The position numbers were made by a program, and so were the translations under genes. The notes below the pieces were generated by a model. It did no database searches, was not told where the DNA came from, and saw only the letters and a program-made list of their open reading frames with translations. From a virus, in IMG/VR virus record IMGVR_UViG_3300008954_000002, positions 62,001-126,000 of that record: a DNA stretch of 64,000 nucleotides; one strand, given 5' to 3'. Shown piece after piece: positions 22,608 to 29,507 of the stretch (position 1 is the first letter of the stretch; every line of letters begins with the position of its first letter).

Positions 22608-23268
22608 GCCGATGCCACTAGTGGTGACTAGTGAGGAATATGCTCAGGAGTTTAAGCTAGCAGTCGCCTCCGCCGACTCAGACATCACAAAGCTATTAGA
22701 GGTTTCACAACCCTATTTAGATCAGTGGGAGCAACAACTCACGCATGTTGATACAGAAAAAGAACTAAACTATATTATCTTGTGCAGACTACTTTCCCCT
22801 AAAGAACCAGAAAAGGCGTTAGAGATGATAGCCGCATGGGTCAAGTGGGCAGAGACCTCATCTTCTGTTAAAGAAGAACTACAATACCTCTTCTTGCAAA
22901 GAATAAGAAGGTTTAAATATAGCCCTACCCTTGCCAGACCTGTCACGATAGAGTATGTAATAGCTAGGGATTTTAAATATGGTCTTCACCACTTCATTTC
23001 ATACGCATATGCCAAACGACAAAGAGATGCTCTAGACAGAGCTGAAAGCACAGATACTATTGAGCTTTCCTACGTACCAACTATTCCAGACTACTTATTA
23101 ATGAACAACATGAAGTTAAACAGATGGCAGTCCTATCTGTTCCAACTTATGCTAGATAGAGATACTTCTACTAGCAGAGCTAAACTATCTCACTATAAGA
23201 GAAGCAATCTCTTTCATGAGGAAAAGAAAATATGGCAATTACTAAACAAGAAGCTATCCGACAGCTAG
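22579..23268 (+). CDS. Hypothetical helical protein
   Basis: 229 aa beginning MYKILPTDVRPMPLVVTSEE, overlapping the resolvase-like gene by 29 bases. Almost entirely helical, with many Trp, Tyr and Arg. The C-terminal half (RWQSYLFQLMLDRDTSTSRA, then HYKRSNLFHEEKKIWQLLNK) looks like a helix-turn-helix bundle, so a sigma-like or terminase-small-like role was considered but no signature supports it. Overlaps the next gene by 37 bases. Confidence 0.5.
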   Translation: MYKILPTDVRPMPLVVTSEEYAQEFKLAVASADSDITKLLEVSQPYLDQWEQQLTHVDTEKELNYIILCRLLSPKEPEKALEMIAAWVKWAETSSSVKEELQYLFLQRIRRFKYSPTLARPVTIEYVIARDFKYGLHHFISYAYAKRQRDALDRAESTDTIELSYVPTIPDYLLMNNMKLNRWQSYLFQLMLDRDTSTSRAKLSHYKRSNLFHEEKKIWQLLNKKLSDS

Positions 23269-23732
23269 ACCGTCCGGGTACGCTTACCCATCAGGAAGCA
23301 CTAGTTAGAAAGATAACTGACGCAGATACAAGAACCAAAATAATCAAGCGTCCTATCCCTGGCGGAAAGACTATGGCCTCACAGCTATCTGAGTCTAAGC
23401 TTCCAGGCGCTGTCTACAATTGGCTCAGGGGATGCCGCCATTTTACAGAAGCTACAATATCCCTTACCTCTGATATCTCTGCTCATGAGACTCGTGAGCA
23501 TACTGCTGTAGACTTTGACGCTAGTAGCAAACATCCAGAATGGGATCTAAGAGGCAAGCGTTGGCTTGCAGATCGTGTTGCTGAAACACTTGCCACTGAC
23601 AATCTCTTAGCAGTGCATATTAAACGCGAAGGAATAACTGCAGTAGTAGATACTGATGGAACATTCTCTCCAGAGGCAGAGAGCTGGGAACCCTATATTC
23701 AGTTCACAGTATTTAAGCCACCCGTCTTCTAG
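23232..23732 (+). CDS. Hypothetical protein
   Basis: 166 aa with GAGGA about ten bases before the ATG. It starts MAITKQEAIRQLDRPGTLTH, with a later stretch EHTAVDFDASSKHPEWDLRG that looks surface-exposed. No recognisable family or motif. Ends 8 bases before a small coiled-coil gene. Confidence 0.5.
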   Translation: MAITKQEAIRQLDRPGTLTHQEALVRKITDADTRTKIIKRPIPGGKTMASQLSESKLPGAVYNWLRGCRHFTEATISLTSDISAHETREHTAVDFDASSKHPEWDLRGKRWLADRVAETLATDNLLAVHIKREGITAVVDTDGTFSPEAESWEPYIQFTVFKPPVF

Positions 23733-23740
23733 GCAGCCAA

Positions 23741-23902
23741 ATGACCAAAGAAGAAAGACTACAAGCCAGAATTGATATCCTATCGCAAGAAAATATAGAG
23801 CTTCAGAAAGAGCTCTATGTGCTCAAGACACAATATGAAGAGCTACTTAAAACAAGTCGGTCCTCACAGCCAGATGGAACTAAGCTAGTATTTAGAGATT
23901 AG
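23741..23902 (+). CDS. Small coiled-coil protein
   Basis: 53 aa, entirely a predicted coiled coil (RLQARIDILSQENIELQKEL) with a short charged C-terminal tail. Its stop is one base before the next ATG. It may oligomerise with the fibre protein downstream; that is a guess from position only. Confidence 0.45.
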   Translation: MTKEERLQARIDILSQENIELQKELYVLKTQYEELLKTSRSSQPDGTKLVFRD

Positions 23903-23903
23903 T

Positions 23904-24839
23904 ATGGCAAAAACAACTATTAAAGGATCAGCAATCTTTGACGACACCGTTACTGGTGATGACGTTAATGAAGACACTCTCATATTGTCCTTTATAAGAG
24001 ATGTTGATGGCGATACGAAGATACAATGTGAAGAAGCTGCTGATGAAGATACTATAAGATTCGACACAGCAGGCTCTGAAAGAGCAGTGATAACAAGTGC
24101 AGGTAGCGTTGGAATTGGGAGCGCATCTCCCGATAGAAAGCTAGACATATTAGATGCTACAGCCCCACAGCTAAGGCTTACCCACACAGACAACACCAAT
24201 TACGTAGACCTATTGTCAACAGATAATGGCGACTTTGAGATTACAGGCTCAGCTACTAACCCCAACTATAAATTCGTTGGCACTAACGGAAACGTAGCTC
24301 TGCTTGTGCAGTCTGATGCAACTGAGGGTGACGCTCAGCTGGGCTTCAGTGTAGACGCAGGCGCTACACTGGCTTTCTCTATCGGCGTAGACGATAGCGA
24401 TAGCGACAAGTTCAAGATTGGCAGCAGCCTTATAGATGTAGATACATCTGTAACTATAGACTCTTCACAAAATGTAGGCATTGGCACAACAGTTCCCCGC
24501 TCAAGACTAAGCCTTAAGGGTTCTTTTTCAAGAGTACTTAGATCTACAAATAGCAATACTACACTTACAATAAGTGACTCAACAGTTCTTATTGATGCTA
24601 GTGGAGGAAATGTAACTGTTACACTCCCCTCTGCCTCCGGTATTACAGGGCGTATGTACACAGTAAAAAGAACTGACACCACTGGAAGCTATACTGCAAC
24701 CCTAGCAGTCGCAACAGGAGACGCTTTAGAAGGCGTTACCAACGACACAGCTAGCATTGCCCAAGGGCAAGCCCTCACTGTGCAGTGCACGGGAAGTGGC
24801 TGGGTTATAACAGCAGAATATATAGCGCCCCTACCGTAG
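23904..24839 (+). CDS. Tail-fibre-like structural protein
   Basis: 311 aa, beginning MAKTTIKGSAIFDDTVTGDD. Typical fibre modules: SAGSVGIGSASPDRKLDILD and NVGIGTTVPRSRLSLKGSFS, a T/S/D-rich beta region, and a C-terminal domain (GGNVTVTLPSASGITGRMYT, then GSGWVITAEYIA) that is widespread at the end of phage fibre and spike proteins. It shares the GIGTxxPxxKLD motif with the minus-strand fragment at 3859-4203, so the two are related or share modules. It stands alone among non-structural + strand genes. Confidence 0.72.
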   Translation: MAKTTIKGSAIFDDTVTGDDVNEDTLILSFIRDVDGDTKIQCEEAADEDTIRFDTAGSERAVITSAGSVGIGSASPDRKLDILDATAPQLRLTHTDNTNYVDLLSTDNGDFEITGSATNPNYKFVGTNGNVALLVQSDATEGDAQLGFSVDAGATLAFSIGVDDSDSDKFKIGSSLIDVDTSVTIDSSQNVGIGTTVPRSRLSLKGSFSRVLRSTNSNTTLTISDSTVLIDASGGNVTVTLPSASGITGRMYTVKRTDTTGSYTATLAVATGDALEGVTNDTASIAQGQALTVQCTGSGWVITAEYIAPLP

Positions 24840-24852
24840 AGAGAGTAAATTT

Positions 24853-25413
24853 ATGCGAGTCTTAGTCGCTTGTGAATACAGTGGCACTGTTAGAGAAGCG
24901 TTTGCTAGAGAAGGCCACGACGCCATGTCTTGTGACCTCCTGCCAACAGAGATAGTTGGCAATCACTACCAAGGCTGTATATCAGATATACTTGATAACA
25001 AATGGGACATGCTGATTGCTTTTCCCCCATGTACACACCTTGCAAGTAGTGGGGCGCGGTGGTTTCCTGCGAAAAGAGCAGACGGAAGACAGCAAGCTGG
25101 TATTGACTTCTTCCTTTCCTTGGCTAATGCAAACATTCCACGCATTGCTATTGAAAACCCTATTGGTATTATGTCCACTCATTATCGAAAGCCAGATCAA
25201 ATTATCCAGCCTTGGCAATTTGGACATGGCGAGACAAAGGCCACCTGCCTCTGGCTTAAGGAGCTGCCACTACTTGTGCCTACCCAAATCGTTGAGGGAC
25301 GTGAACAACGCATCTGGAGGCTACCTCCTAGCAAGGATAGGTGGAAAATTAGAAGCAGAACTTTTCAAGGCATTGCTAATGCTATGGCGCAACAGTGGGG
25401 TAGCCACTTGTAG
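24853..25413 (+). CDS. C5-cytosine-methyltransferase-like protein
   Basis: 186 aa. It begins with the SAM-binding strand MRVLVACEYSGTVREAF. Motif IV is AFPPCTHLASSGARWF, with the catalytic Cys in PPC (about residue 60). Motif VI is AIENPIGIM (E of ENP, about 101). This is the compact Dcm-like family often seen in phages and next to DNA-modification genes. It probably methylates cytosine in DNA or a related substrate; the target-recognition domain of full-length Dcm is missing, so specificity or activity is uncertain. Confidence 0.75.
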   Translation: MRVLVACEYSGTVREAFAREGHDAMSCDLLPTEIVGNHYQGCISDILDNKWDMLIAFPPCTHLASSGARWFPAKRADGRQQAGIDFFLSLANANIPRIAIENPIGIMSTHYRKPDQIIQPWQFGHGETKATCLWLKELPLLVPTQIVEGREQRIWRLPPSKDRWKIRSRTFQGIANAMAQQWGSHL

Positions 25414-25421
25414 TACCCCTT

Positions 25422-25506
25422 GGAGGCATGACCGAGTGGCCGATGGTGGTGACCTGCTAAGTCACTGTAGCGAAAGCTACCGTAGGTTCGAATCCTACTG
25501 CCTCCG
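25422..25506 (+). tRNA. tRNA-Ser (GCU)
   Basis: An 85-base class II tRNA. The acceptor stem GGAGGCA (25422-25428) pairs with TGCCTCC (25499-25505). The anticodon stem GTGAC/GTCAC encloses CTGCTAA with anticodon GCT (reads AGC/AGT Ser). A long variable arm (GTAGC-GAAA-GCTAC) and a T-arm (GTAGG-TTCGAAT-CCTAC) confirm tRNA-Ser. CCA is not encoded. Confidence 0.93.
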
Positions 25507-25527
25507 CCCCCATTCCTACTCTATGAA

Positions 25528-25557
25528 ACAGGCTAGCAATGCTAGCCTGTTTTTTTA
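25528..25557. terminator. Hairpin terminator at the + / - strand convergence point
   Basis: A 10-bp stem (ACAGGCTAGC at 25528-25537, complement 25541-25550) has a 3-base loop and is followed by seven T. It ends + strand transcription after tRNA-Ser and, with A-rich sequence on its left, may also stop minus-strand transcription. Confidence 0.9.
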
Positions 25558-25570
25558 CTTAAGAAGCTAC

Positions 25571-25795
25571 CTAATCCCCACCATGGGTCTTCCATAGGTC
25601 TATTGCCTCTTCATACTCGGGTACAAGCTCTTCCTCAAGCACTTCTTCAAGACAGCCAATACCAGCTTGCCGATAGTCACAGTACTCACACTGTTGTGGA
25701 TCCTGCATAGCGAGACCACAAAGAGGACAGTACTCAATCCCTTCTAAAAGATCATCTTTCTTCTTGCCATTGATAGGATACTTCATAAACTTCAT
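25571..25795 (-). CDS. Small zinc-ribbon protein
   Basis: 74 aa, with GGGGAAG just upstream of the start. Two CxxC pairs (YCPLCGLAM and QCEYCDYRQ) form a zinc ribbon, followed by a Glu-rich helix (EEVLEEELVPEYEEAIDLW). This layout suits a small regulator or scaffold, function unknown. It is the last minus-strand gene before the convergence point. Confidence 0.55.
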   Translation of the reverse strand: MKFMKYPINGKKKDDLLEGIEYCPLCGLAMQDPQQCEYCDYRQAGIGCLEEVLEEELVPEYEEAIDLWKTHGGD

Positions 25796-25810
25796 TATAC
25801 TTCCCCTACT

Positions 25811-26035
25811 TTAAGTAAGAGGCTCTTCCTCAATCGCAGTTACACGCGCAGTGAGAGAAGTAAGAGTATTCTTTATGTCTTGCAAGTCTGTTTGCAAAAC
25901 TACTAGTAACTCTTGTACTTGATCAATAGTAGCAAGCCTATCAATAGCTACAACAATATTATTGTGATTCTCTTCTAAGGCAGTTAGCCGTGAAAGAATA
26001 CTTGTATACTTGGTCTCGTTAAATGTGAAAGCCAT
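25811..26035 (-). CDS. Small coiled-coil protein
   Basis: 74 aa, AGGAG six bases before the start codon. Nearly all coiled coil (SRLTALEENHNNIVVAID, then LQTDLQDIKNTLTSLTARVT). It lies next to the holin-like gene upstream in the transcript. Too short for a family call. Confidence 0.55.
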   Translation of the reverse strand: MAFTFNETKYTSILSRLTALEENHNNIVVAIDRLATIDQVQELLVVLQTDLQDIKNTLTSLTARVTAIEEEPLT

Positions 26036-26043
26036 ACGTACTC

Positions 26044-26406
26044 CTAAGCAAAAACGAACTCTACCATCTTAGCAAGTGCAGCTACTATACCGCCACCAAG
26101 GCCACCGTAGAGCACCTTCTCGGCTAGAGATATTCTAACAGAGACTATATCTTTCTCCAACTCCTCTATCTTATCGTCTAGCTTAGTTACCTGAGTGTTA
26201 ATAGTTGACATTGCTTGAGAGTCTAACGACTGCTTCTCTTTAACATCACTTTGCTTTTCAATAAGCTCATCAATCTTGTTGATAAGACGATTAAGTGATT
26301 CTTCAAACTTCTTCTCTAATGCTTCAAGCCTAAACGCCATGACGGCAAGCTCAGCCATAAGCTTAGCCAAGTCTGCAGACTGATTCGGATCGTTATTCTG
26401 AGGCAT
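26044..26406 (-). CDS. Holin-like (XhlA-type) protein: coiled coil plus one C-terminal membrane helix
   Basis: 120 aa from the ATG at 26406. A long amphipathic coiled coil (LAKLMAELAVMAFRLEALEK, then IDELIEKQSDVKEKQSLD) precedes a single C-terminal membrane helix (KVLYGGLGGGIVAALAKMVE). This is the XhlA/hemolysin-type layout seen next to phage lysis genes. It overlaps the HAD gene by 14 bases. No endolysin gene is adjacent; the M23 domain in the 2962-residue protein is virion-type. Role is inferred from topology. Confidence 0.5.
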   Translation of the reverse strand: MPQNNDPNQSADLAKLMAELAVMAFRLEALEKKFEESLNRLINKIDELIEKQSDVKEKQSLDSQAMSTINTQVTKLDDKIEELEKDIVSVRISLAEKVLYGGLGGGIVAALAKMVEFVFA

Positions 26407-26842
26407 CTTGATCTGTACATCCAATGAGTTGATTTAGCTTATTAATTAAACCATTAACCTGGTCATCATAAGAAGCAGCTTTTACTGCAAAGGTCTCTAA
26501 AGCGACTTGACGCTTATGAATAATTGTCTCTACTGCATCAATAGCAATAGCAGGTATAGCCTTGTCATCAATATACATATCAGCAGCGGGCTTACCAAAA
26601 CAGATCTCATCATATTCAAAGCCCCACTCATCTAACTGATCTAAGGTAAGCTTACCAATTCTTGCTAAGGCTTCATTTACATTGCCAGCAGTGCGACCCA
26701 TTCCGCGAGCAGTATATATAATTACTACATGCCCCTCCTCTCTTAAGGATATAAGCAGCTCACGAGCCTTATCAAAGGGAGTAGCATCCTCATAAGGATG
26801 TCCTGTGCAAAGAGTATTATCTAAATCAAAACAAATACGCAT
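26393..26842 (-). CDS. HAD-family phosphatase (sugar/capsule type)
   Basis: 149 aa; start at 26842 because it overlaps the upstream stop by one base. HAD motif I is FDLDNTLCTG (nucleophile Asp in DxDN), motif II is IIYTARGMGR, and the C-terminal acidic motif is KPAADMYIDDKAI. It lacks a large cap domain, like the small phosphatases of capsule and LPS heptose pathways. Next to a glycosyltransferase and a sulfotransferase, it may act on a sugar phosphate that decorates virion or host surface glycans. Confidence 0.75.
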   Translation of the reverse strand: MRICFDLDNTLCTGHPYEDATPFDKARELLISLREEGHVVIIYTARGMGRTAGNVNEALARIGKLTLDQLDEWGFEYDEICFGKPAADMYIDDKAIPAIAIDAVETIIHKRQVALETFAVKAASYDDQVNGLINKLNQLIGCTDQDASE

Positions 26843-27354
26843 TAGCTCATCTCTCCGTACCACTTACTGTTCTGATCCTGAATATCAATAGAATTAAGTT
26901 CATAGCGTATACGATTGCTTAATTTACTAAGACTTCCTTTGGGATCTCTTACTATAGATTCATAACTTATAGCAGTGTAATTATAGCCCAAACTATATAA
27001 TTCGCTATATATTAAGTTGTATGCTCTCTTAATATTAGCATAGGCTTCATCCATATCTAGAACATGCTTATGGCTTACTTGTGAACAAGCAGTAGGGTAC
27101 CAATCTCTGTTGATAACTACAAAAGCAGGACTATACCCTTGATCTAAAATGCCTGTTGTCCAAGAATATACAGAAGGCCAGCTCTTAGCATGGGGAACAC
27201 TTCTTCGCCAAACTATGAATCGTCCTTGTAGGGGAGCATTATCCCACAGCTGAGTATGAGTAGCTTGCCCATCACATCCTGAAGCAATAAAGATCTGTGT
27301 CATCATCTTGGTACCAGACGACTCTGCTCCTATTATTAGAAAAGCTCTCTTCAC
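26842..27354 (-). CDS. Sulfotransferase-like protein
   Basis: 170 aa from a GTG, AAGGAT upstream. The 5'-phosphosulfate loop of PAPS-dependent sulfotransferases is visible as LIIGAESSGTKMMTQIFI, and the 3'-phosphate site as VVINRDWYPTACSQVSHKHV (Arg and Ser). It is shorter than most sulfotransferases and lacks an obvious catalytic His, so it could be a related P-loop enzyme. It sits between a glycosyltransferase and the HAD phosphatase, consistent with decorating a sugar. Confidence 0.68.
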   Translation of the reverse strand: MKRAFLIIGAESSGTKMMTQIFIASGCDGQATHTQLWDNAPLQGRFIVWRRSVPHAKSWPSVYSWTTGILDQGYSPAFVVINRDWYPTACSQVSHKHVLDMDEAYANIKRAYNLIYSELYSLGYNYTAISYESIVRDPKGSLSKLSNRIRYELNSIDIQDQNSKWYGEMS

Positions 27355-27395
27355 AGCTAAAAGATCCTTATGCGTTCTATCTAGTTCAAATTAAT

Positions 27396-29507
27396 CTATT
27401 TGTAGTTCATAGCCGCAAGCAATTTGTCTGCTGCATCAGCATAAGTCTCATTCTCTCGCACCCAATTGGCACAAGAAAGACCCCTATCTATAAGCTCATT
27501 TTTATTATCAGCAATAGATACTAAAACATCTACTAAGCTCTCTTGACTAGGCGAGGCCCATTGTCCAAAGTCTGATGAACCATAGTTATCTTCAATCAAG
27601 AGCTTATCATAAGGGGGATCATATATAGCGTCAACAAGATCATAATCTATACTATAGTTATAACTAGCATTCATTATAGGCTCCAGCCCAGCGAACCCAG
27701 CAGCTATCACAGGAATGCCTGTGCTCATTGCCTCTCTTGGGGGAAGTCCAAACCCCTCTCCTTTGGAGGGAAATAGTAAGCAATCAACACTATGCAAAAG
27801 CTCTACAAGCTGCTGCTGTAGAAACCGCCCACTTATAATCTTTACATTAGAAGCTTCAAGCACATACTTGGGAACATCACCGTGAGTAACCTTTAGCCAT
27901 AGCTCAACATCTTTGCGATCACCAAACGCCTCTTTGAAAGCATTGAACGCCATAGCATAATTCTTTCTACTAAAAGCCCATTCTACATTTGCAAAAAGAA
28001 GCAACCTTAACGGCCTGTTTGATTGCTCTCTCTTCTTATAGGGCCATAAAAGAGGATCTACTCCAAGTGGAACAACAACTATAGGAATGGATACTCCAGT
28101 ATCTTTAAATGCTAATGCAATTGTATTGCATGATACAAATAACTTATCAAACTCATTAACATGCTCAACCCAACTTAGAGGCACCCGAGTACTTTCAAAA
28201 GTTGTGTATATGTATCTACTGTCTGCTTTACTTGCTAAGGGGTAGAGTGAAGAGCCCAAACCTAGCGGAGCATAATAGCCAAGGTATATGTTGCCACTTC
28301 CCTTCCTTGTGACAAGAGCTTTTGTTTTTGAATGAGCAAATTGTTCCCAGTCGTGTGTAGTATTGCAAGAAGCATACCTTAATCCGTCTATATTGTCAGA
28401 CAAAGCTAATGCCATTTGCTCTGCAGAAGAACCGTACCCATCACAGGGATTTAAAACTGACTCAAATACAAAGGGTATGCGTACGCTATGTATTAATCGC
28501 CCTACAGCAGAAACAACCTCAGAAACATCTATCTCTTTCATACACTTGGTGTCATATGGACAAGGCTCATACCAGCAACCAAGACACTTTAAGTTAGATG
28601 CAGCAATTGCATGGTGTGTCGGATAATAGCTTAACCGCGCACCAGGAGGAATAGCTCCAAAAAGCACTACAGATTCTTTTTTCAGTGCACCTGCAAGATG
28701 CATTAGAGCCGAGTCAGGCCCTACAAAAACATCACTCTCGTTTATAAGCGCCGCCGCTTCCCTAATTCCTGCCCGCCCTATATTAACTATAGAGCTTGCC
28801 GGTATAGCTGCCCACTCCTTTTCTCCAAAGACACTATTGAAATCAGATACAACAACAAGTACATCTGGATATTGCTGATATAGCTGCTGAAGAAACTCTC
28901 TTTGACTGTCTACATGCCAGCTACGCTTTGAATCATTAGAAGCTGTATGTAAAAAAACAATAGGAGAAGATCGCTTAGGCCTGTGCCGCCTTATCAAGGC
29001 CCTTGCCCAAGCCTGTTCTTCGGGCTCAACCTTATAGAAGGGAAGTGGATTGCTTAGCTTTTGAAATCCAAGATAATTAGCAAAAATATCAATACGCTCT
29101 CTACTGGGCAGCTCTTTCCGCTCATAAGGGATACAAACAGAAGACAAGTCATAATAGAGATCATAATTAGATTCGACCACTTTGGTAGCGCAAATAATAC
29201 TATCTATAAATGGTACATTTTTAACTAAATTCCAATATATATCATTATCTGTGGAATATCTATCTACAGAAAAGGTTAGGTGCACATTAGGATGCCTATG
29301 TTTTATCTCCCTCAAAGTAGGCAACAGCATAATATTATCACCGAGACCGCCTCCGCGATGAATACAGATATGCTGAGCTTCATTAACTTTAAGCGAGGGT
29401 ATTAGACTGCCACCAATCCCTCGTCTAGAGCGCACCCTTACATCTCTCTTTTTATTAACTACTCGACTCTTAGTTAAGGATAGTTTATTGGCTTTGCGAT
29501 GTCTCAT
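27396..29507 (-). CDS. Two-domain glycosyltransferase (GT9-like plus GT4-like)
   Basis: 703 aa, Lys/Arg-rich start (MRHRKANKLSLTKSRVVNKK). Domain 1 (about 45-350) has the GT9/heptosyltransferase pattern: CIHRGGGLGDNIMLLPTLRE and DVFVGPDSALMHLAGALKKE. Domain 2 (about 355-703) is GT4-like, with LLFPSKGEGFGLPPREAMST and GIPVIAAGFAG binding the nucleotide sugar. Together they probably transfer two sugars, for example a heptose and a second one, onto a phage or host glycan. Fusion of the two families is not common, and it is virion-linked by position downstream of tail-fibre genes. The start abuts the fibre gene stop. Confidence 0.82.
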   Translation of the reverse strand: MRHRKANKLSLTKSRVVNKKRDVRVRSRRGIGGSLIPSLKVNEAQHICIHRGGGLGDNIMLLPTLREIKHRHPNVHLTFSVDRYSTDNDIYWNLVKNVPFIDSIICATKVVESNYDLYYDLSSVCIPYERKELPSRERIDIFANYLGFQKLSNPLPFYKVEPEEQAWARALIRRHRPKRSSPIVFLHTASNDSKRSWHVDSQREFLQQLYQQYPDVLVVVSDFNSVFGEKEWAAIPASSIVNIGRAGIREAAALINESDVFVGPDSALMHLAGALKKESVVLFGAIPPGARLSYYPTHHAIAASNLKCLGCWYEPCPYDTKCMKEIDVSEVVSAVGRLIHSVRIPFVFESVLNPCDGYGSSAEQMALALSDNIDGLRYASCNTTHDWEQFAHSKTKALVTRKGSGNIYLGYYAPLGLGSSLYPLASKADSRYIYTTFESTRVPLSWVEHVNEFDKLFVSCNTIALAFKDTGVSIPIVVVPLGVDPLLWPYKKREQSNRPLRLLLFANVEWAFSRKNYAMAFNAFKEAFGDRKDVELWLKVTHGDVPKYVLEASNVKIISGRFLQQQLVELLHSVDCLLFPSKGEGFGLPPREAMSTGIPVIAAGFAGLEPIMNASYNYSIDYDLVDAIYDPPYDKLLIEDNYGSSDFGQWASPSQESLVDVLVSIADNKNELIDRGLSCANWVRENETYADAADKLLAAMNYK

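Noticed and set aside
22579-23268. Sigma-factor or small-terminase assignment for the helical 229-aa protein
   Set aside because: The helix-turn-helix look is not backed by any conserved residue pattern.
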